A stretch of DNA of 64,000 bases from assembly GCF_025698545.1 (NCBI RefSeq), contig NC_068572.1:4588001-4652000 (forward strand), given 5' to 3'. The notes beneath the pieces are model-generated. The model ran no database searches. It had not been told where the DNA came from and saw only the letters and a list, made by a program, of their open reading frames with translations. The position numbers and the translations under genes are program-made. This DNA comes from Gossypium raimondii. Its lineage: Eukaryota; Streptophyta; Magnoliopsida; Malvales; Malvaceae. Each line of letters begins with the position of its first letter. Within the stretch, counting starts at the first letter, position 1. This document shows, piece by piece, positions 31,789 through 44,241 of this stretch.

Positions 31789-32940
31789 AAAAGTTGTTCT
31801 AATGTAATTGAACTAGAATCAACGTCTTTTTGCATGTATCTTTTCCATTCATTAACATTACATTTTATTGCATGCAATAAATTTCATGAAATCCAAAAGT
31901 GCGTCGAGTTCAAAACTCTAGTATAGAGCCTAATGGATAACAAAGAGTTGGAATTCTTTAAAGATATTGAGGGTTTGGAAGGGAAATATATATTTGTGCC
32001 TCTGAAAAGGGAACTAAAAAACCTATCAGGAATCTATCCCTACATCCTTGGAAGTGTTCTGAAAAACTGAATTGTGAAGGAGATCCCTGTAGTTTTTAGG
32101 ACCATTTTAGAGTAATATTTAGAACATACCTATTGCTCTAAGCCTGGGAACAATAGTGATCCTTTTGTGAAAAAGGCACATGCCCATTACCTTTATTTCA
32201 ATGAAAACAATGCATTTTTTATGTCTCATTTGGCAAACACTTCACTATCTCATTCATTCATACTCATACCACACGAATAATTATTCTTAAATTTATTTGT
32301 CCTTTGGATATTCTTTTATTCTTATAATAGGTCTTCGTATATCAATGATATGAGTAATGCTGCTACTGACTCAGAGTCTCCTTTTGAGCAAGATGTGTCC
32401 AGAAGAACCTCAGGACTCTGAAGATGATCAAAACTGCAACTTATCTCCTGATTTGTTAAGGATGGTAGAACAAGATGAGAAACAAATCCTACCTCACAAA
32501 GAGTCAGTGGAAATTGTGAGTTTAGAAGATGAACAAGAAAAGAAAGAGGTGAAAATCAGAACTTGCATCACTATAGAGACAAGGCAAGACCTCATTGAAT
32601 TACTCCAAGAATTCAAAGATATCTTCACATGGTCGTATCAAGACATGCTTGGTTTAAACACTGATATCGTGGTACACAAGCTTCCCGTAAAGGAAGAATG
32701 CAAGCTAGTTCAGTAGAAACTTTAAAGGATGAGGCCAGATGTATTGTTGAAAATAAAAGAAGAGGTTAAGAAACAATTTGGCGTTGGTTTCCTACAAGTG
32801 ATCAAATATTCAAAGTGGATAACCAATATAGTCCCCGCCCCTAAGAAAGAGGGGAAATTGTGAATGAGTATAGACTATAGGGATTTAAACAAGGCTAGCC
32901 CGAAAGACAATTTCCCATTGCCTCACATCGATACCCTAGT

Positions 32941-35574
32941 TGTAACACCCCTAACCCGTATCTGTCGCCGAATTAGGATTACTAGGCATTACCGAATATA
33001 GCACAGTTCAGAACAGACAATTATCACAAATCCAGTTTAGTAATTTAAAACTCATCAGAACACTTATCTTAATCACTTTTGAACTTAAATCTACTATATT
33101 ACTTTCATTGGCATATTTTAAAAATTATTTAGATATATATATGTATATATCATTACACATCATATACCAAACATATAATAACTATTTATCATAAGCTAAT
33201 TATCAAACATCTCATTTTATAATCTAAGCATGGTCACATATTAAAATAAATTATTAACCACACAAAAATGCAATTTTGGTTATCATACAATATGGCCGAA
33301 TATATTAATGGTTATTAACAAACATGATACGCATTCATATCCAAACAAAATGAACCATAACTCAATTTAGGTATCACTCATTTATGCGGCATTTATTTCA
33401 TTTAAACTAACATGATTTAAAACTAAACTTACTTCTTTCCTAATCACCAAAACCATGCGCATATGACCTTGATATCTTAAGTCATTTTAAGCACAAATAA
33501 CAACTACAATTACTCATAGTTGACATGCCAATTTTTTTATATGCTTTAGTATGTGCCAAAATTTTATTCACACAATCAAGCTGAATTTTTATTATTCGGT
33601 CATTCTATATAACATTCAATACATAATAAATATTTAGATAAATATACTATAAACCAAATATTATGCTTATCTTTATAGTTCCAACGCCTTATTCATATAT
33701 ACAAATACACTTACATTATCAAAGAAACTAAACCTCAAACGTTAATAAACCACATCAACTTCATTTCATCTATATGCCATTATAAACCAATTACTAAACT
33801 AACCACATATACAATTTGAATCTTATACCAAACTTATTTATTTAGCTATCTTAATTCATCACATATCCGAATACACAAGCACATTATAACCAACTTATTC
33901 AAATCTCACTATTAAAATCACATATACCACATTTGGCCGAATATACACAATCACATATGCATACACATAGTTCACATTTATAACTTTAGCATTTATACAA
34001 TCAATTCAACAACTAACTTACCTTATTTTCACAACTTGGTATAAGTACATACCTGAGCCTTTTAATTCGATTTCACATTTGGTATTCACTTAACATTGCC
34101 CGTTGAACCGTTCAGAATTAAAAAGGATATGCGGATAGTCGGAAGCTCGTACAATGCCAACGTCTCAGACGTGGTCTTACATGTAATCACATATCAATGC
34201 CACTGTCCCAAACAGGGTCTTATACGAAACAAATACGATGCCAATGTCCCAGACATGGTCTTACACGTAACACAAGTCGATGCCAATGTCCTAGACGTGG
34301 TCTTACACGATAACATATACCGAAAATCCTATGTCATGACATATGTATCCTATCTATTCCTAGGGTTCGTACGGGACTTTCGGATATTGAATCTCGATCG
34401 GATCGAACTCGAAATATAGCTCCTTTGCTCAATACATATTCGACCATATACAAAATATATTCACAAAAATTCCATTCATGTAACATTTATATATTATCAA
34501 ATTTAACGATATTTATATGCTTATAGACTTACCTCAGATGTTGTCGAACGGTTAAATCGACTATTCATCCACTTTCGATTTCCCCCGATCTAATTCCGTT
34601 TTCTTCCGTTCTTGATCTAAATAAATTCAAATTTAACTAAATTAAACACACATTCATTCAATTTAATCCAACAACACATAAATGGGTAAATTACCATTTT
34701 GCCCTTATCATTTCACACTTTTTGCAATTTAGTCATTATTACATAAAACACAAAATACACAAAATTTGCATATCCTATGCTTAGGCCGAATATTCACAAG
34801 CTCCATACAAGTCCACATATTTCATTTTTTTCACATTTTAGTCCCTCAAAGTATTATTTTCACAATTTAGTCCAAATTACTCAAATTCATCAAAAATCCC
34901 AAGACAAAACATGTTAATCCTTCACATATCTTTAATATTTCATCATTAAACAACAAAAATCACAAGCTATCATCAATGGAAAAACACAAAATCATCATAA
35001 ATTTTAAAAATTAAAACATGGGCTTTGAAGATAACTTAGAAACGATCTCAAAAACGTAAAAATTATCAAAAAATCGAAACCGAAACATACCTCAATTTGC
35101 TTGAACAAAGGCCGAATACCTAGCTTGTTCTTTTCTTTTTCAATTCTTTTACATTCCGCTAGGAGAAATAAAATAAAAAGATGATAATGACTTTCTTTAA
35201 TTTATGTTTGTTTTATTATAACATTATAATATGTTATTATTATTTTAACTTTTTATTTTTAATATATAAAAACAGTATATTATCAATATGCCGTCCGCTA
35301 CCTATTATTATTGGCTAAATTACAACATAAAGCCTCCAAATTATAAAAACAACAACAATTAGATACTTTCTTATTTAACCATCAAATTTTCATTTTACGC
35401 GATTAAGCCTTTTTCTTAAATTAAGCACACAAGCAATAAAATAAATTCACGAAACTTTCACACATGTAAATTTACACATAATTAACACAGAAAATAATAT
35501 TAAAATATTTTTTAGACTCGAATTTGTGGTCCCGAAACTATTGTTCCGATTAGGGTCAAAATCGGGCTGTTACA
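32941..35574. mobile_element. Solo LTR (2634 bp) inserted in the RT region of element 2
   Basis: Starts TGTAACACCCC, ends GCTGTTACA, and is flanked by perfect CTAGT duplications (32936-32940 and 35575-35579). No coding capacity. The ends form the short inverted repeat TGTAACA...TGTTACA. It interrupts RT between 'HIDTLV' and 'DNTAG', and removing it restores the RT reading frame. The start resembles a very abundant cotton Gypsy LTR I remember, but the lineage cannot be proved from an LTR alone. Confidence 0.88.
34140..34325. repeat. Tandem repeat inside the solo LTR
   Basis: Four diverged units of about 45-60 bp share 'ATGCCAA(C/T)GTC' followed by 'AGACGTGGTCTTACA', beginning near 34157, 34196, 34240 and 34280. 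Confidence 0.75.
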
Positions 35575-35664
35575 CTAGTGGACAACACAGCAGGTCATTC
35601 ATTATTTTCCTTCATGGATAGTTTCTCTGGATACAGCTAGATAACGATGCATTAAAAGGAACTA

Positions 35665-36750
35665 AGAAAAGAAAGGGGAAAGTTTTTTTTTTTTTTTTTA
35701 ACAGAGAAGAGAAATGATTTTTTTAGGTTTTAAACTTAAATAAGTGTACTATATGACGTCGTTTTGGGGTGCAGTTTAAAATGCCCAAATCGGCATCATT
35801 TTGAGACGACCCAATGGCTCGATCCAGATCCATCCAGGATGCGCGTGTTTTCAAGGGGATGGTCTAATTTTCACTTTGGTCCTTTCGCTTTTTTGCCCTT
35901 TTCTAATTTCGTCCTATTTATTTTTTATTTGCTTTAATTTCACCCCTTTAATTTTAATTTCTTTACATGTCAGTCCCTTGACCTACTGTTGGCCTAAGGG
36001 AATGACATGGGTTTGGGATAATTTCCTTTTGAGTCCTGTACTTTTTTATTTTAATTTAATTTGAGCCTTTATGTTATGTTTTTGTTTTATAATTTATACT
36101 TTAAATTTTATTAAATTTTCAATTTAGTCCCTTGGTCATTTAATTAAACCCCTGCACTTGTTTTTTTTTTAATTTTCACCCTTTAAGCTGCATAATTTAC
36201 ATTTTTGCCCTCAAATTTTTGATTATTTTATTTTGGTCCTTTTATTTTAATTATTGATACTATTAATACTATTAAGTGGTTATCATTGCTAATTAATATT
36301 ATTTTTGTTAAAATTTGCTCAAATATCAATATTTTATGTATTATGTTATTATCATACATTTTGTATTATTTCATTATTATCATACAATATTATTAATTGA
36401 ATATTTTATTGTTATTATTATTTCTTATTATTGTATTCATTATAGTATTGTCATTTTATTTCATTATTTATGTTGTTATTTTGTTAATATCATAATTTTA
36501 CCATCATCATACATTGTAAATGTTGCTACATACATTCATCCGTTTTCTCGATGCAAGCGCATAAAGAGAAAAAAATAATTAAAACTGAGGCAATGTTTAT
36601 TATTTTTGGGATTCGAGGAGTCGTGCTCCTAACTTTTGGAGTATGGCCTCTTCCTAGAACCGAAATAACCAAACACTCTATTTAAAATTCAAGACACGTA
36701 GGACTTAGGTAATAATCAAATGACGAGTAATATTATTTTCGAGGATTCGA
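35665..36750 (+). repeat. Internal portion of the 3' LTR of element 2
   Basis: Aligns with about 29305-30390 of the 5' LTR, from a shared 'AGAAAAGAAAGGG' to 'TTTTCGAGGATTCGAG'. Both ends of the LTR are missing. The left junction falls on an A/G-rich run shared by pol and LTR, which suggests a microhomology-mediated deletion. Confidence 0.85.
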
Positions 36751-36800
36751 GTAAAATCATTTTTATGGAAAGGGCCATCTTATTTCGAGATTAGTTTTTC
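36751..36800 (-). repeat. Short inverted LTR piece at the right break of element 2
   Basis: 'ATGGAAAGGGCC' followed by 'TCTTATTTCGAG' is the reverse complement of about 30426-30462 of the 5' LTR. It directly abuts the truncated 3' LTR, showing that the right end was broken with a local inversion. Confidence 0.7.
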
Positions 36801-37985
36801 GATTTTTTCGGTTATTTTTTCGTAAAATATATGAGCTTTTAATCATTTTCCAATTGAAATAAAATTTAATTGATGGTCATAATAACTCAGTTAATCATTT
36901 AAAAATAGTAAAAATAAGATAATTATATAATTAAAATAGTTAGTCTTTCAAAATAAATATTTAAATAGATATATTAAATAATGTGTCAACCGACTTCCAA
37001 TTTGATTAAAAATAAAAAATATCATTCTATGTATAAATAAATTATATTATTGCGAGAGTTTTTTTATATTTAATAAAACCAATAAAAAATTTGTACGTGA
37101 TGAAACTTGACGTCCATGCCACTAGAATCTATAAAAATTTGTTTTACCACTTGAATCAAAGTTTTATTTTAATCTTTTAATACGTTTCAATGTTGTTACA
37201 TAAAATGTTTCATCCACATTATTTGTATATTTATATTAACTTTTGATCGAATTAGTGTCACGGGTCAATTGATCATCAATTCGATTAAGGAAATTACGAA
37301 AATACCATTACAAATATAAATAATTTATATTAGAATAGTGGTACTTTTTATCTTTCTATATTTTAATAAATTTAATAAAAAATTACATATGATGAATTTT
37401 GAATCCATATCATCTGTATCAATGAAATCTTACATTTGTATGTTATTTTAAAATGCACAACTAAATTACATTTGTATATTATTTTTAAGTACACATGAAT
37501 TCTAAATATCACACACCACAAATATATTTATACTATTAATAAAACTTTTGATTGAGTGGTGCCACGGGTTAATAAAATATGAACTCGATTAGAACATTAT
37601 GGAAATGTCATTTATCTATACTATTAATAGAATCCCTGATTGAGTTGGTGTCACAGGTTAACCAAGTATCAATTCGATTAAAAATTACAAAAAATTCCTT
37701 ATGTAGTTAAAATAAGTCATATTATTCGAAAATATTTTAAGGATTAGATTTTTTTTTTATACATTTTTGAAGTAAAATTTCATTATGTTAATTTTAAGTA
37801 GATAGCTATGTTGGATAAATGTAGTTTGTATACACATACCCTGTAATAGAATTTTAATGAGAAAATTTCAATGTCAGCTGGTGAAATTCACTGTATATCC
37901 AAAACCAACCTTGTAATAGACTTTGTACTAAAGCAGTGCGGTACCCTAAAAAGGTTTCGGTTATTCATGCTTTCAAAGACCCATT
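36801..37985. other. AT-rich CTP synthase upstream region with a three-copy repeat
   Basis: Three diverged copies of a unit containing 'TTTTGATTGAGT' / 'GTGTCACGGGTTAA' / 'AACTCGATTA' occur at about 37243-37310, 37535-37605 and 37618-37690, two of them preceded by 'TATACTATTAATA'. This resembles the 5' end of some plant Helitrons, but no Helitron 3' hairpin was identified. Nothing else recognised. Confidence 0.45.
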
Positions 37986-37987
37986 TG

Positions 37988-38062
37988 TTTATTTAAAAGG
38001 CTGAAAAACCTGGAAAGCGACTTCCAGTAAAGGTCGTTTACGCTTCTTCTTCTTCATCTTCA
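37988..38062 (+). promoter_or_regulatory. Probable core promoter and CT-rich leader of CTP synthase
   Basis: A TATA-like TTTATTTAAAAG at about 37988-37999 is followed about 45 bases later by a CTTCTTCTTCTTCATCTTC tract, a common feature of plant leaders, and then by the ATG at 38135. Confidence 0.45.
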
Positions 38063-38134
38063 AACAATCAAACACTTTGCCTGCAATACAATTCACCATC
38101 ACCTTAGTCCACTGTTTCTTCAGAGAAAACTGAA

Positions 38135-41100
38135 ATGAAGTTCGTTTTGATTACTGGAGGAGTCGTAAGTGGACTTGGCAAGGGCGTCACCGCCAGTAGC
38201 ATAGGCGTTGTTCTTCAAGCCTGTGGCCTTCGTGTTACTTCCATTAAAATTGGTTTCTTTCCTCCTTACAATCCCTTTTTTTCCATAATTTTTTTCTCTT
38301 ATTTTCGGCTTTTTATTTAATTTTTTGTATGGGTTCAGGCTTCTGGGCTTGTTTCTGGGTTTTGTTCTTCTCGACCAGCAGTTCACATTTTTAGTGCATT
38401 TGTTTGGGAAGCTTTATATATTCTGCACTCTTTTTCACTGTTTATTATTGCTATTGCTTGCTCTTTGGTTCCTTAACTTTTTCTTTCTGGGTTTATTTTA
38501 TATTTTTAATTTGAGAGCCCTCCTGATTATGCTTACTTTAATCTGTTCGTTAACCTTCATCTTTGTATCTTGCAGATCCTTATCTCAACACGGATGCTGG
38601 AACCATGTCGCCTTTTGAACATGGGGAGGTTTTTGTTCTTGATGATGGTGGAGAGGTTTTACTATCCCCCTTCTTTTGTCTCTAGCATGAAGTATTTTGT
38701 ACTTATAGTATTTGCCAAAAAAAGAGAAAAAAAGTGACCTCACTGCATTATAATATTGACTAATTTGGTTTATGTTAATGTTTTAAAAGGTCGATTTGGA
38801 TTTGGGTAATTATGAGCGTTTCCTAGATGTCACCCTTACTAAAGACAACAACGTTACTACTGGAAAGATTTATCAGGTATTTCTGTTTATTCAGGGTAGA
38901 TGCTAATATATTTGTTCAGTCTTCACTTGAGTTATATTTGTGGGTGAAAATTAATAATCTGTTGCATTTTCGTACCAGTCTGTCCTTGATAAGGAACGGA
39001 AAGGTGATTATCTCGGAAAGACCGTTCAGGTGACTTTTGTTATTACTGATCATCTATCTACTTTTGTATGCATGAAGAAAGTAACAAATAACAATAAGTT
39101 CATGTCCTTTTCACTTTTGTGTGGATCCCAGGTTGTTCCACACATCACAGATGCTATTAAGGATAGGATCGAGGCAGTTGCTCTCATTCCTGTGGATGGA
39201 AAAGAGGGTCCTGCTGATGTCTGTGTGATAGAGTTGGGAGGCACTGTTGGTATGAATTATGCTAAAAAAAGACGCTTGACGTGTCAAGAATTCCCCTTTT
39301 TTTTATTCTTTCTTTCTTGCTTTTCTTTTTGTGGGGTGAGAAATGCTTTATTCTTTTTTATTTGTATGGGGGTGTTTCTTCAGGTGACATTGAATCAATG
39401 CCATTCATTGAGGCTTTGCGACAGTTGTCCTTTTCAGTTGGTAAGTCTGCATTGTTTTCTGTTTATTTAGGAATGTAATAATACTCTGTCGCTTTGTTTG
39501 TTTATCAATCATTTTGTTCCAACTTGATTATTAGCCTTGTCATGTGGTGTCCAGTGCTTATTTAGATTGACACATATGTGGTGACCTTTCAGATCCACAT
39601 GTAGTCACAGACCAGAAAGTTGTGCTATAGGAACCGGGATTCACAAGGAATGTGTCAGCCTTTTTTTTTGTTGGGCCGGGGGGGGTGTTAATATAATTTG
39701 ATTATGTAGTGCTGCAATTTTGCTACTTCTGCATTATTCAAATGTACCAGGCTATGCTGGTCAATAGGTTAAATACTTTGGACATGCATTTGCGGTGGTG
39801 TATGTACGCACACATTCAAGTTGATAAATGAGAAGTTACAGTTATTCAGGTTTCTGAATGTCTGGTAGCCGTTCCCATTCTGTTAAACCTCAATCTAGAA
39901 CATTTGATTCTGCATCTATGGAGTGGTTCAAAGAGATCAATCTATTTGTTATCTTTGGATATTAATCCTCACGTGTCATAATAATTTTCATTTTCTTCCT
40001 CAGGGAAAGATAACTTCTGCCTCATTCATGTCAGCCTAATACCTGTGCTGGGTGTAGTTGGAGAGCAAGTAATACACCATAATTTTCCTTAAACATAATA
40101 CATAAATTGCAAAGTACTTTTAGGTCATTGTTTGGATCTTATTTTTAAACTGATATCAGTTAAATTCTTTATTAAACATCGCCACCAATTGTGGTGTCAA
40201 TAATTCTCCATCTCTCTCTTTCTCTCTGATGCAGAAAACTAAGCCTACACAACATAGTGTCCGAGAACTTAGAGCATTAGGCTTGACTCCTCATCTGCTT
40301 GCATGTCGCTCAGCTCAGGTACACTGCCTCGTGTGTACTTCTTGTGGTAGGTGATTTTTTCATTAGAATCGTTTGGAGAATTGCATCATTGCATTTTATC
40401 TTTCTGGAGTATTATTGTGTTAGCTCATTGTAGCACTTTTAGGCATTTTTATTAGTTTTTAAATGTGTTGGCATGAACCTATGTAATCATTATCATCTTT
40501 GTGGGGTGCGGCATTATGTTGGCGCTTTACTTGCATAAGTTTTGCTGCAAACTGTTGTTGAACTTGTCATATATAACTTGGCATTGTATCTGTAGCATTC
40601 ATATCATATAAATATTTTGTGAACAATTGCATTTTCTCAGCTTTAGCCCTAGGGTTTACTTGTGTTTTCTCCTTTTATCTTGCTGGATATCCTTTTGATT
40701 TCTTTGTTTTCTTGACCTGAGCTTTGTCCCAAACTGATGGTAAATACACCCTTTTGGTTGGTGACTTACAGCCATTATTGGATAATACAAAGATGAAACT
40801 TTCACAATTTTGTCACGTTGAGGTAAATTTGATTGCAAAATTTTGTTTGTATTCTTTTGAGTTAGTTTGGTCATCTTTACTAAGGATTGTGTTTATCCTT
40901 CTGGTTCTTCACAGGCTGCAAACATCCTAAATATTCATGATGTTCCCAACATTTGGCATATTCCTCTCTTACTTAGAGTATGTTCTATAGCAGTTCTTCC
41001 ATTTGTCTGGAACTTAAAGATTCCTAGTCTCATTCTTTTATTTTCTTTTTAATGATGTTACATATTGTATATTGCTTCAGAACCAAAATGCGCATCATTC

Positions 41101-44100
41101 AATTCTGAAACAGCTCAATTTGCTCAGGTTAGTTTTTGGTTCAACATTTCATCACCCCTCTCTCTCTAAGTATCATCAGATAACTAAGTTTGTTATAAAT
41201 TTTACTTTGTTATGGCTTAACTCTTTGCTGCACAATGCGGCTGGCCTAGGCAATCAATGTTTTTTATGGAGCATCACTAGTTGATTGTCAATATTTTTCT
41301 CTTCTATCTCTGTGATTTTAGCACTTGGCAAAAGGTTATATTTATTACTGGTTAGCATGTCAGACTGTTGGGCTGTTAACTACCAAAATTCACCATTAAA
41401 TTTGGATTGAGGTACTAATTGCAGGAAGTTTTGATCAGTTTTACTAAGAGCTATAAAGTTCTGTTTCAGCATTGCCACACCTCCTGATTTAGAAGCTTGG
41501 ACCAGGAGGGCAGAAACATTTGATAATCTCACTGATTCTGTTAGTATTCTTAATTTAGTTCTAATTGTCCAGTTTGAAATAGAAGAAATCTTTCTCATGT
41601 GATACAAAAACATAACCTTGTGCGCAGGTGAGGATTGCAATGGTGGGAAAGTATGTTGGTCTGACAGACTCATATTTATCTGTTGTGAAGGTGTAATGCT
41701 GGTTTAATTTTTTGACTTCTAGACTAACTTTATTTTACCCCTAGTATAAGTTATGGGTGGTAAGGTTTTCATAAATAATTATTTAAATGATACATTTGTT
41801 GGAAAGATTAGCACTTGGATCACTTCAGAACTTTGTATTACTCCATTTTCTACATGTTGGTGTTGTATCAGCTAGATCAATTTGGTAAAAGCCATATCGT
41901 ATTGTGATTGATTGAAAACTAGGTATTCTTTATTAGTGGTGCCTGGTTTAAATCATGTCTCCTAATTGGTTGCATGTTTTCTGGATATTGGAGTTCATTG
42001 TCTTCGCTTTGCTGGTTTAGGTTTGGTGGTAATCATTGTTATTTTCTACTACCCATTTCTATAAATGTTTTCCTTATCTTGTAGGCACTTTTACATGCTT
42101 GCATTGCATGCTCTTTGAAGCCTTCTATTGACTGGATTGCAGCTTCTGACCTTGAGGATGATACTGCCCAATCGGTATTGAATCAGTAACACTTTTGCTA
42201 TTGCAATTTTTGTTTGAAAATGATACTATCTAAACATTCTTCTGTCTCATACAGGCACCAGAAGCTTATGCTGCTGCGTGGAAGAGTTTAAGAGTAAGCC
42301 TTTCATAGTTGTACCTATTGTTTTAATGGCTTAACTTCCTTCAGTGCCAGATTCATTATCTAACAACCTATCTTGGTTTAGCATTTTCTTGGTCTAATTT
42401 TCTGCAAGTATAGGCTAGAACTAAATTATTTATGTAATTGTTAAGAGTTGAGTTTCTGTCTTAAATTGGATCATAGATTACCATTTGAATAATTATCCTT
42501 TTTTAAAAGGGGTGGTGGTGGTGGTTCTTATTTGAGTTTGTACTTATCCTTTCTATTTAGGTTGCGCTACTGTTTTTATGCAGCGTAGCATACTCTAAAG
42601 TGAATTGGGGATGAGAGGTGTTGTGGAAATTGATTTATATTTTTTCTTGGAACTGCTATTTTGTAGAATGCTGAGTGTGTTCTAGTTCCTGGTGGATTTG
42701 GAGATCGTGGTGTGAGTGGAATGATATTGGCTGCAAAATATGCTAGAGAGAGCAATGTTCCCTATCTTGGCATTTGCTTGGGCATGCAGATCTCTGTCAT
42801 CGAGTATGCCAGATCTGTAAGTGGCTTTTCTTTCAAATGCACGTTTTCTATTTTCCAAAGTTACACATTAAAAGCCTTTTGAGTTATTTGGTCCAGGTTC
42901 TTGGTTTAGAAAAGGCAAACAGTAATGAGTTCGATGATGAGACACCTGATCCTGTTGTCATTTTTATGCCTGAAGTATACATTTCCTCTTTCTCATTTTA
43001 CTTTTTCATACTCCTTCCACATTCTTTCAGCACTAGATTATGTTCTATTTTATGTGTCAGGGCTCCAGAACACATATGGGAAGCACAATGAGACTGGGAT
43101 CTCGAAGAACACTATTTCAGACCCCTGATTGTGTTACTTCTAAATTGTATGTTATTATCTGTTGGTTTGTTTAATTTAGAAGCTTCTTCAAACTCTACTT
43201 TGCAAAAAAGAAAAGAGAACTCTTAATCCATTTGTCTCCCATTTGTGCAATGGGCTTTCATGCCTTGTGACCTCTGGATGACAAGGTTTATGTAACACAA
43301 GTAATTTACAAGGGTACGATGTTATGTCTTTTAGATGGCATTGCTTCCCATGAAGTGTTACCTTATCTGAAATATTTATCAAGATGTTGGTTGGTAAAAT
43401 AAGCCCTTATTATGTACCAAAAACAGATATTGTGCAGTGAGTGCTGCTGCTTCTAATAGTGTATGAATTAGAGCTCACCTGGTCTTTACATGCAACTGGA
43501 AATTTCCATCAAAGATTTTGATGTATGTTTCGATTGCCATGCATGATAATTCTTTTTTATTTCACTTGCTAGGTACTGCAATCCTTATTATGTAGATGAA
43601 CGACACCGGCACAGATATGAGGTTAGTCGAGCTGATTCAACTGGAAAGAGGAGAAAAATTGGATCTATCAGCATAACTCAATATTTTATGATATGATTTA
43701 TTGCCCCTTGCTTGACACTGATGCAGGTAAACCCAGATGTCATCGGGGTTCTTGAAGAAGCTGGGCTAAAATTTGTTGGGAAGGATGAAACTGGGAAAAG
43801 GATGGAGGTGGGTTTATATGTCTTTTTTCCCCTTCTTCTTCTTGTTTTTTTTTTTTTTTTGGGGGGGGGGTGGTGGTGGTTGTCCAGCTGTTTAATTCAA
43901 GGGGATTTGGATTTTTTTCGATGTAGTTTTTCAGTCAAGAAAAGGACAAGTTCATTTTTTTTTGGGTTTTGCAGGTTCTGGAGCTTCCAAGTCATCCATT
44001 TTATGTTGGTGTGCAGTTTCATCCAGAATTTAAATCACGGCCGGGGAAGCCTTCGGCTCTATTTTTAGGTACTAATCAGCATGCTTGGTCATTCAGTTTC

Positions 44101-44241
44101 CATGTTTTCTATAAGCAAATATTTCATGAAATTGGCATGTGAGACAATAATGACATTTATGTCTTGGCTATTATAGGTCTTATATTAGCTGCAAGGGGAA
44201 AATTAGAAGCATATCTTACAAGGCATCAAAATGGAAGTTGA
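38135..44241 (+). CDS. CTP synthase (glutamine-hydrolysing), 22 exons
   Basis: Exons: 38135-38252, 38576-38655, 38790-38876, 38979-39029, 39132-39249, 39384-39440, 40004-40068, 40235-40318, 40772-40822, 40915-40977, 41081-41127, 41470-41539, 41628-41690, 42085-42174, 42255-42293, 42667-42816, 42897-42974, 43061-43146, 43573-43621, 43727-43807, 43975-44068, 44177-44241. All junctions are GT-AG and in frame, giving 561 residues, normal for plant CTPS. The enzyme converts UTP to CTP with ATP and glutamine in the cytosol, the last step of pyrimidine nucleotide synthesis. The N-terminal synthase domain has the P-loop '[10 protein letters not shown]' (8-17), '[19 protein letters not shown]' and 'DVTLTKDNN'. 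The C-terminal glutamine amidotransferase domain has 'GICLGMQ' with the nucleophile Cys398, and 'QFHPEF' with His525 and Glu527. No key residue is missing. Confidence 0.98.

Larger units (their letters stand above)
32350..35655 (+). pseudogene. Pol fragment of element 2: pre-RT linker and RT N-terminus, split by a solo LTR
   Basis: Open frame 32357-32716 covers the linker, including 'ELLQEFKDIFTWSYQDM', which leads into the RT start. Two in-frame stops follow (near 32714 and 32726), then RT motifs 'RPDVLLKIKEEVKKQFGVGF', 'IVPAPKKEG' and 'SIDYRDLNKASPKDNFPLPH' up to 32940. The frame resumes at 35575 with 'AGHSLFSFMDSFSGYS', the segment leading to RT block B, then stops. The catalytic YxDD block and all downstream domains are absent. 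An inserted solo LTR (32941-35574) separates the halves. Confidence 0.88.
28512..36750 (+). mobile_element. Second Tat-like Ty3/Gypsy element, gag-deleted and rearranged (element 2)
   Basis: Full 5' LTR (28512-30794), primer-binding site at 30798, leader, a small open frame, no gag, the pre-RT and N-terminal RT region of pol, then a direct jump into the middle of the 3' LTR (35665-36750). The pol part is split by a solo LTR (32941-35574). The element shares leader, PBS and pol linker with element 1 but has diverged LTRs. The right end is broken and no right target duplication is found; the 5 bp left of the element are ATATT. Confidence 0.87.
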
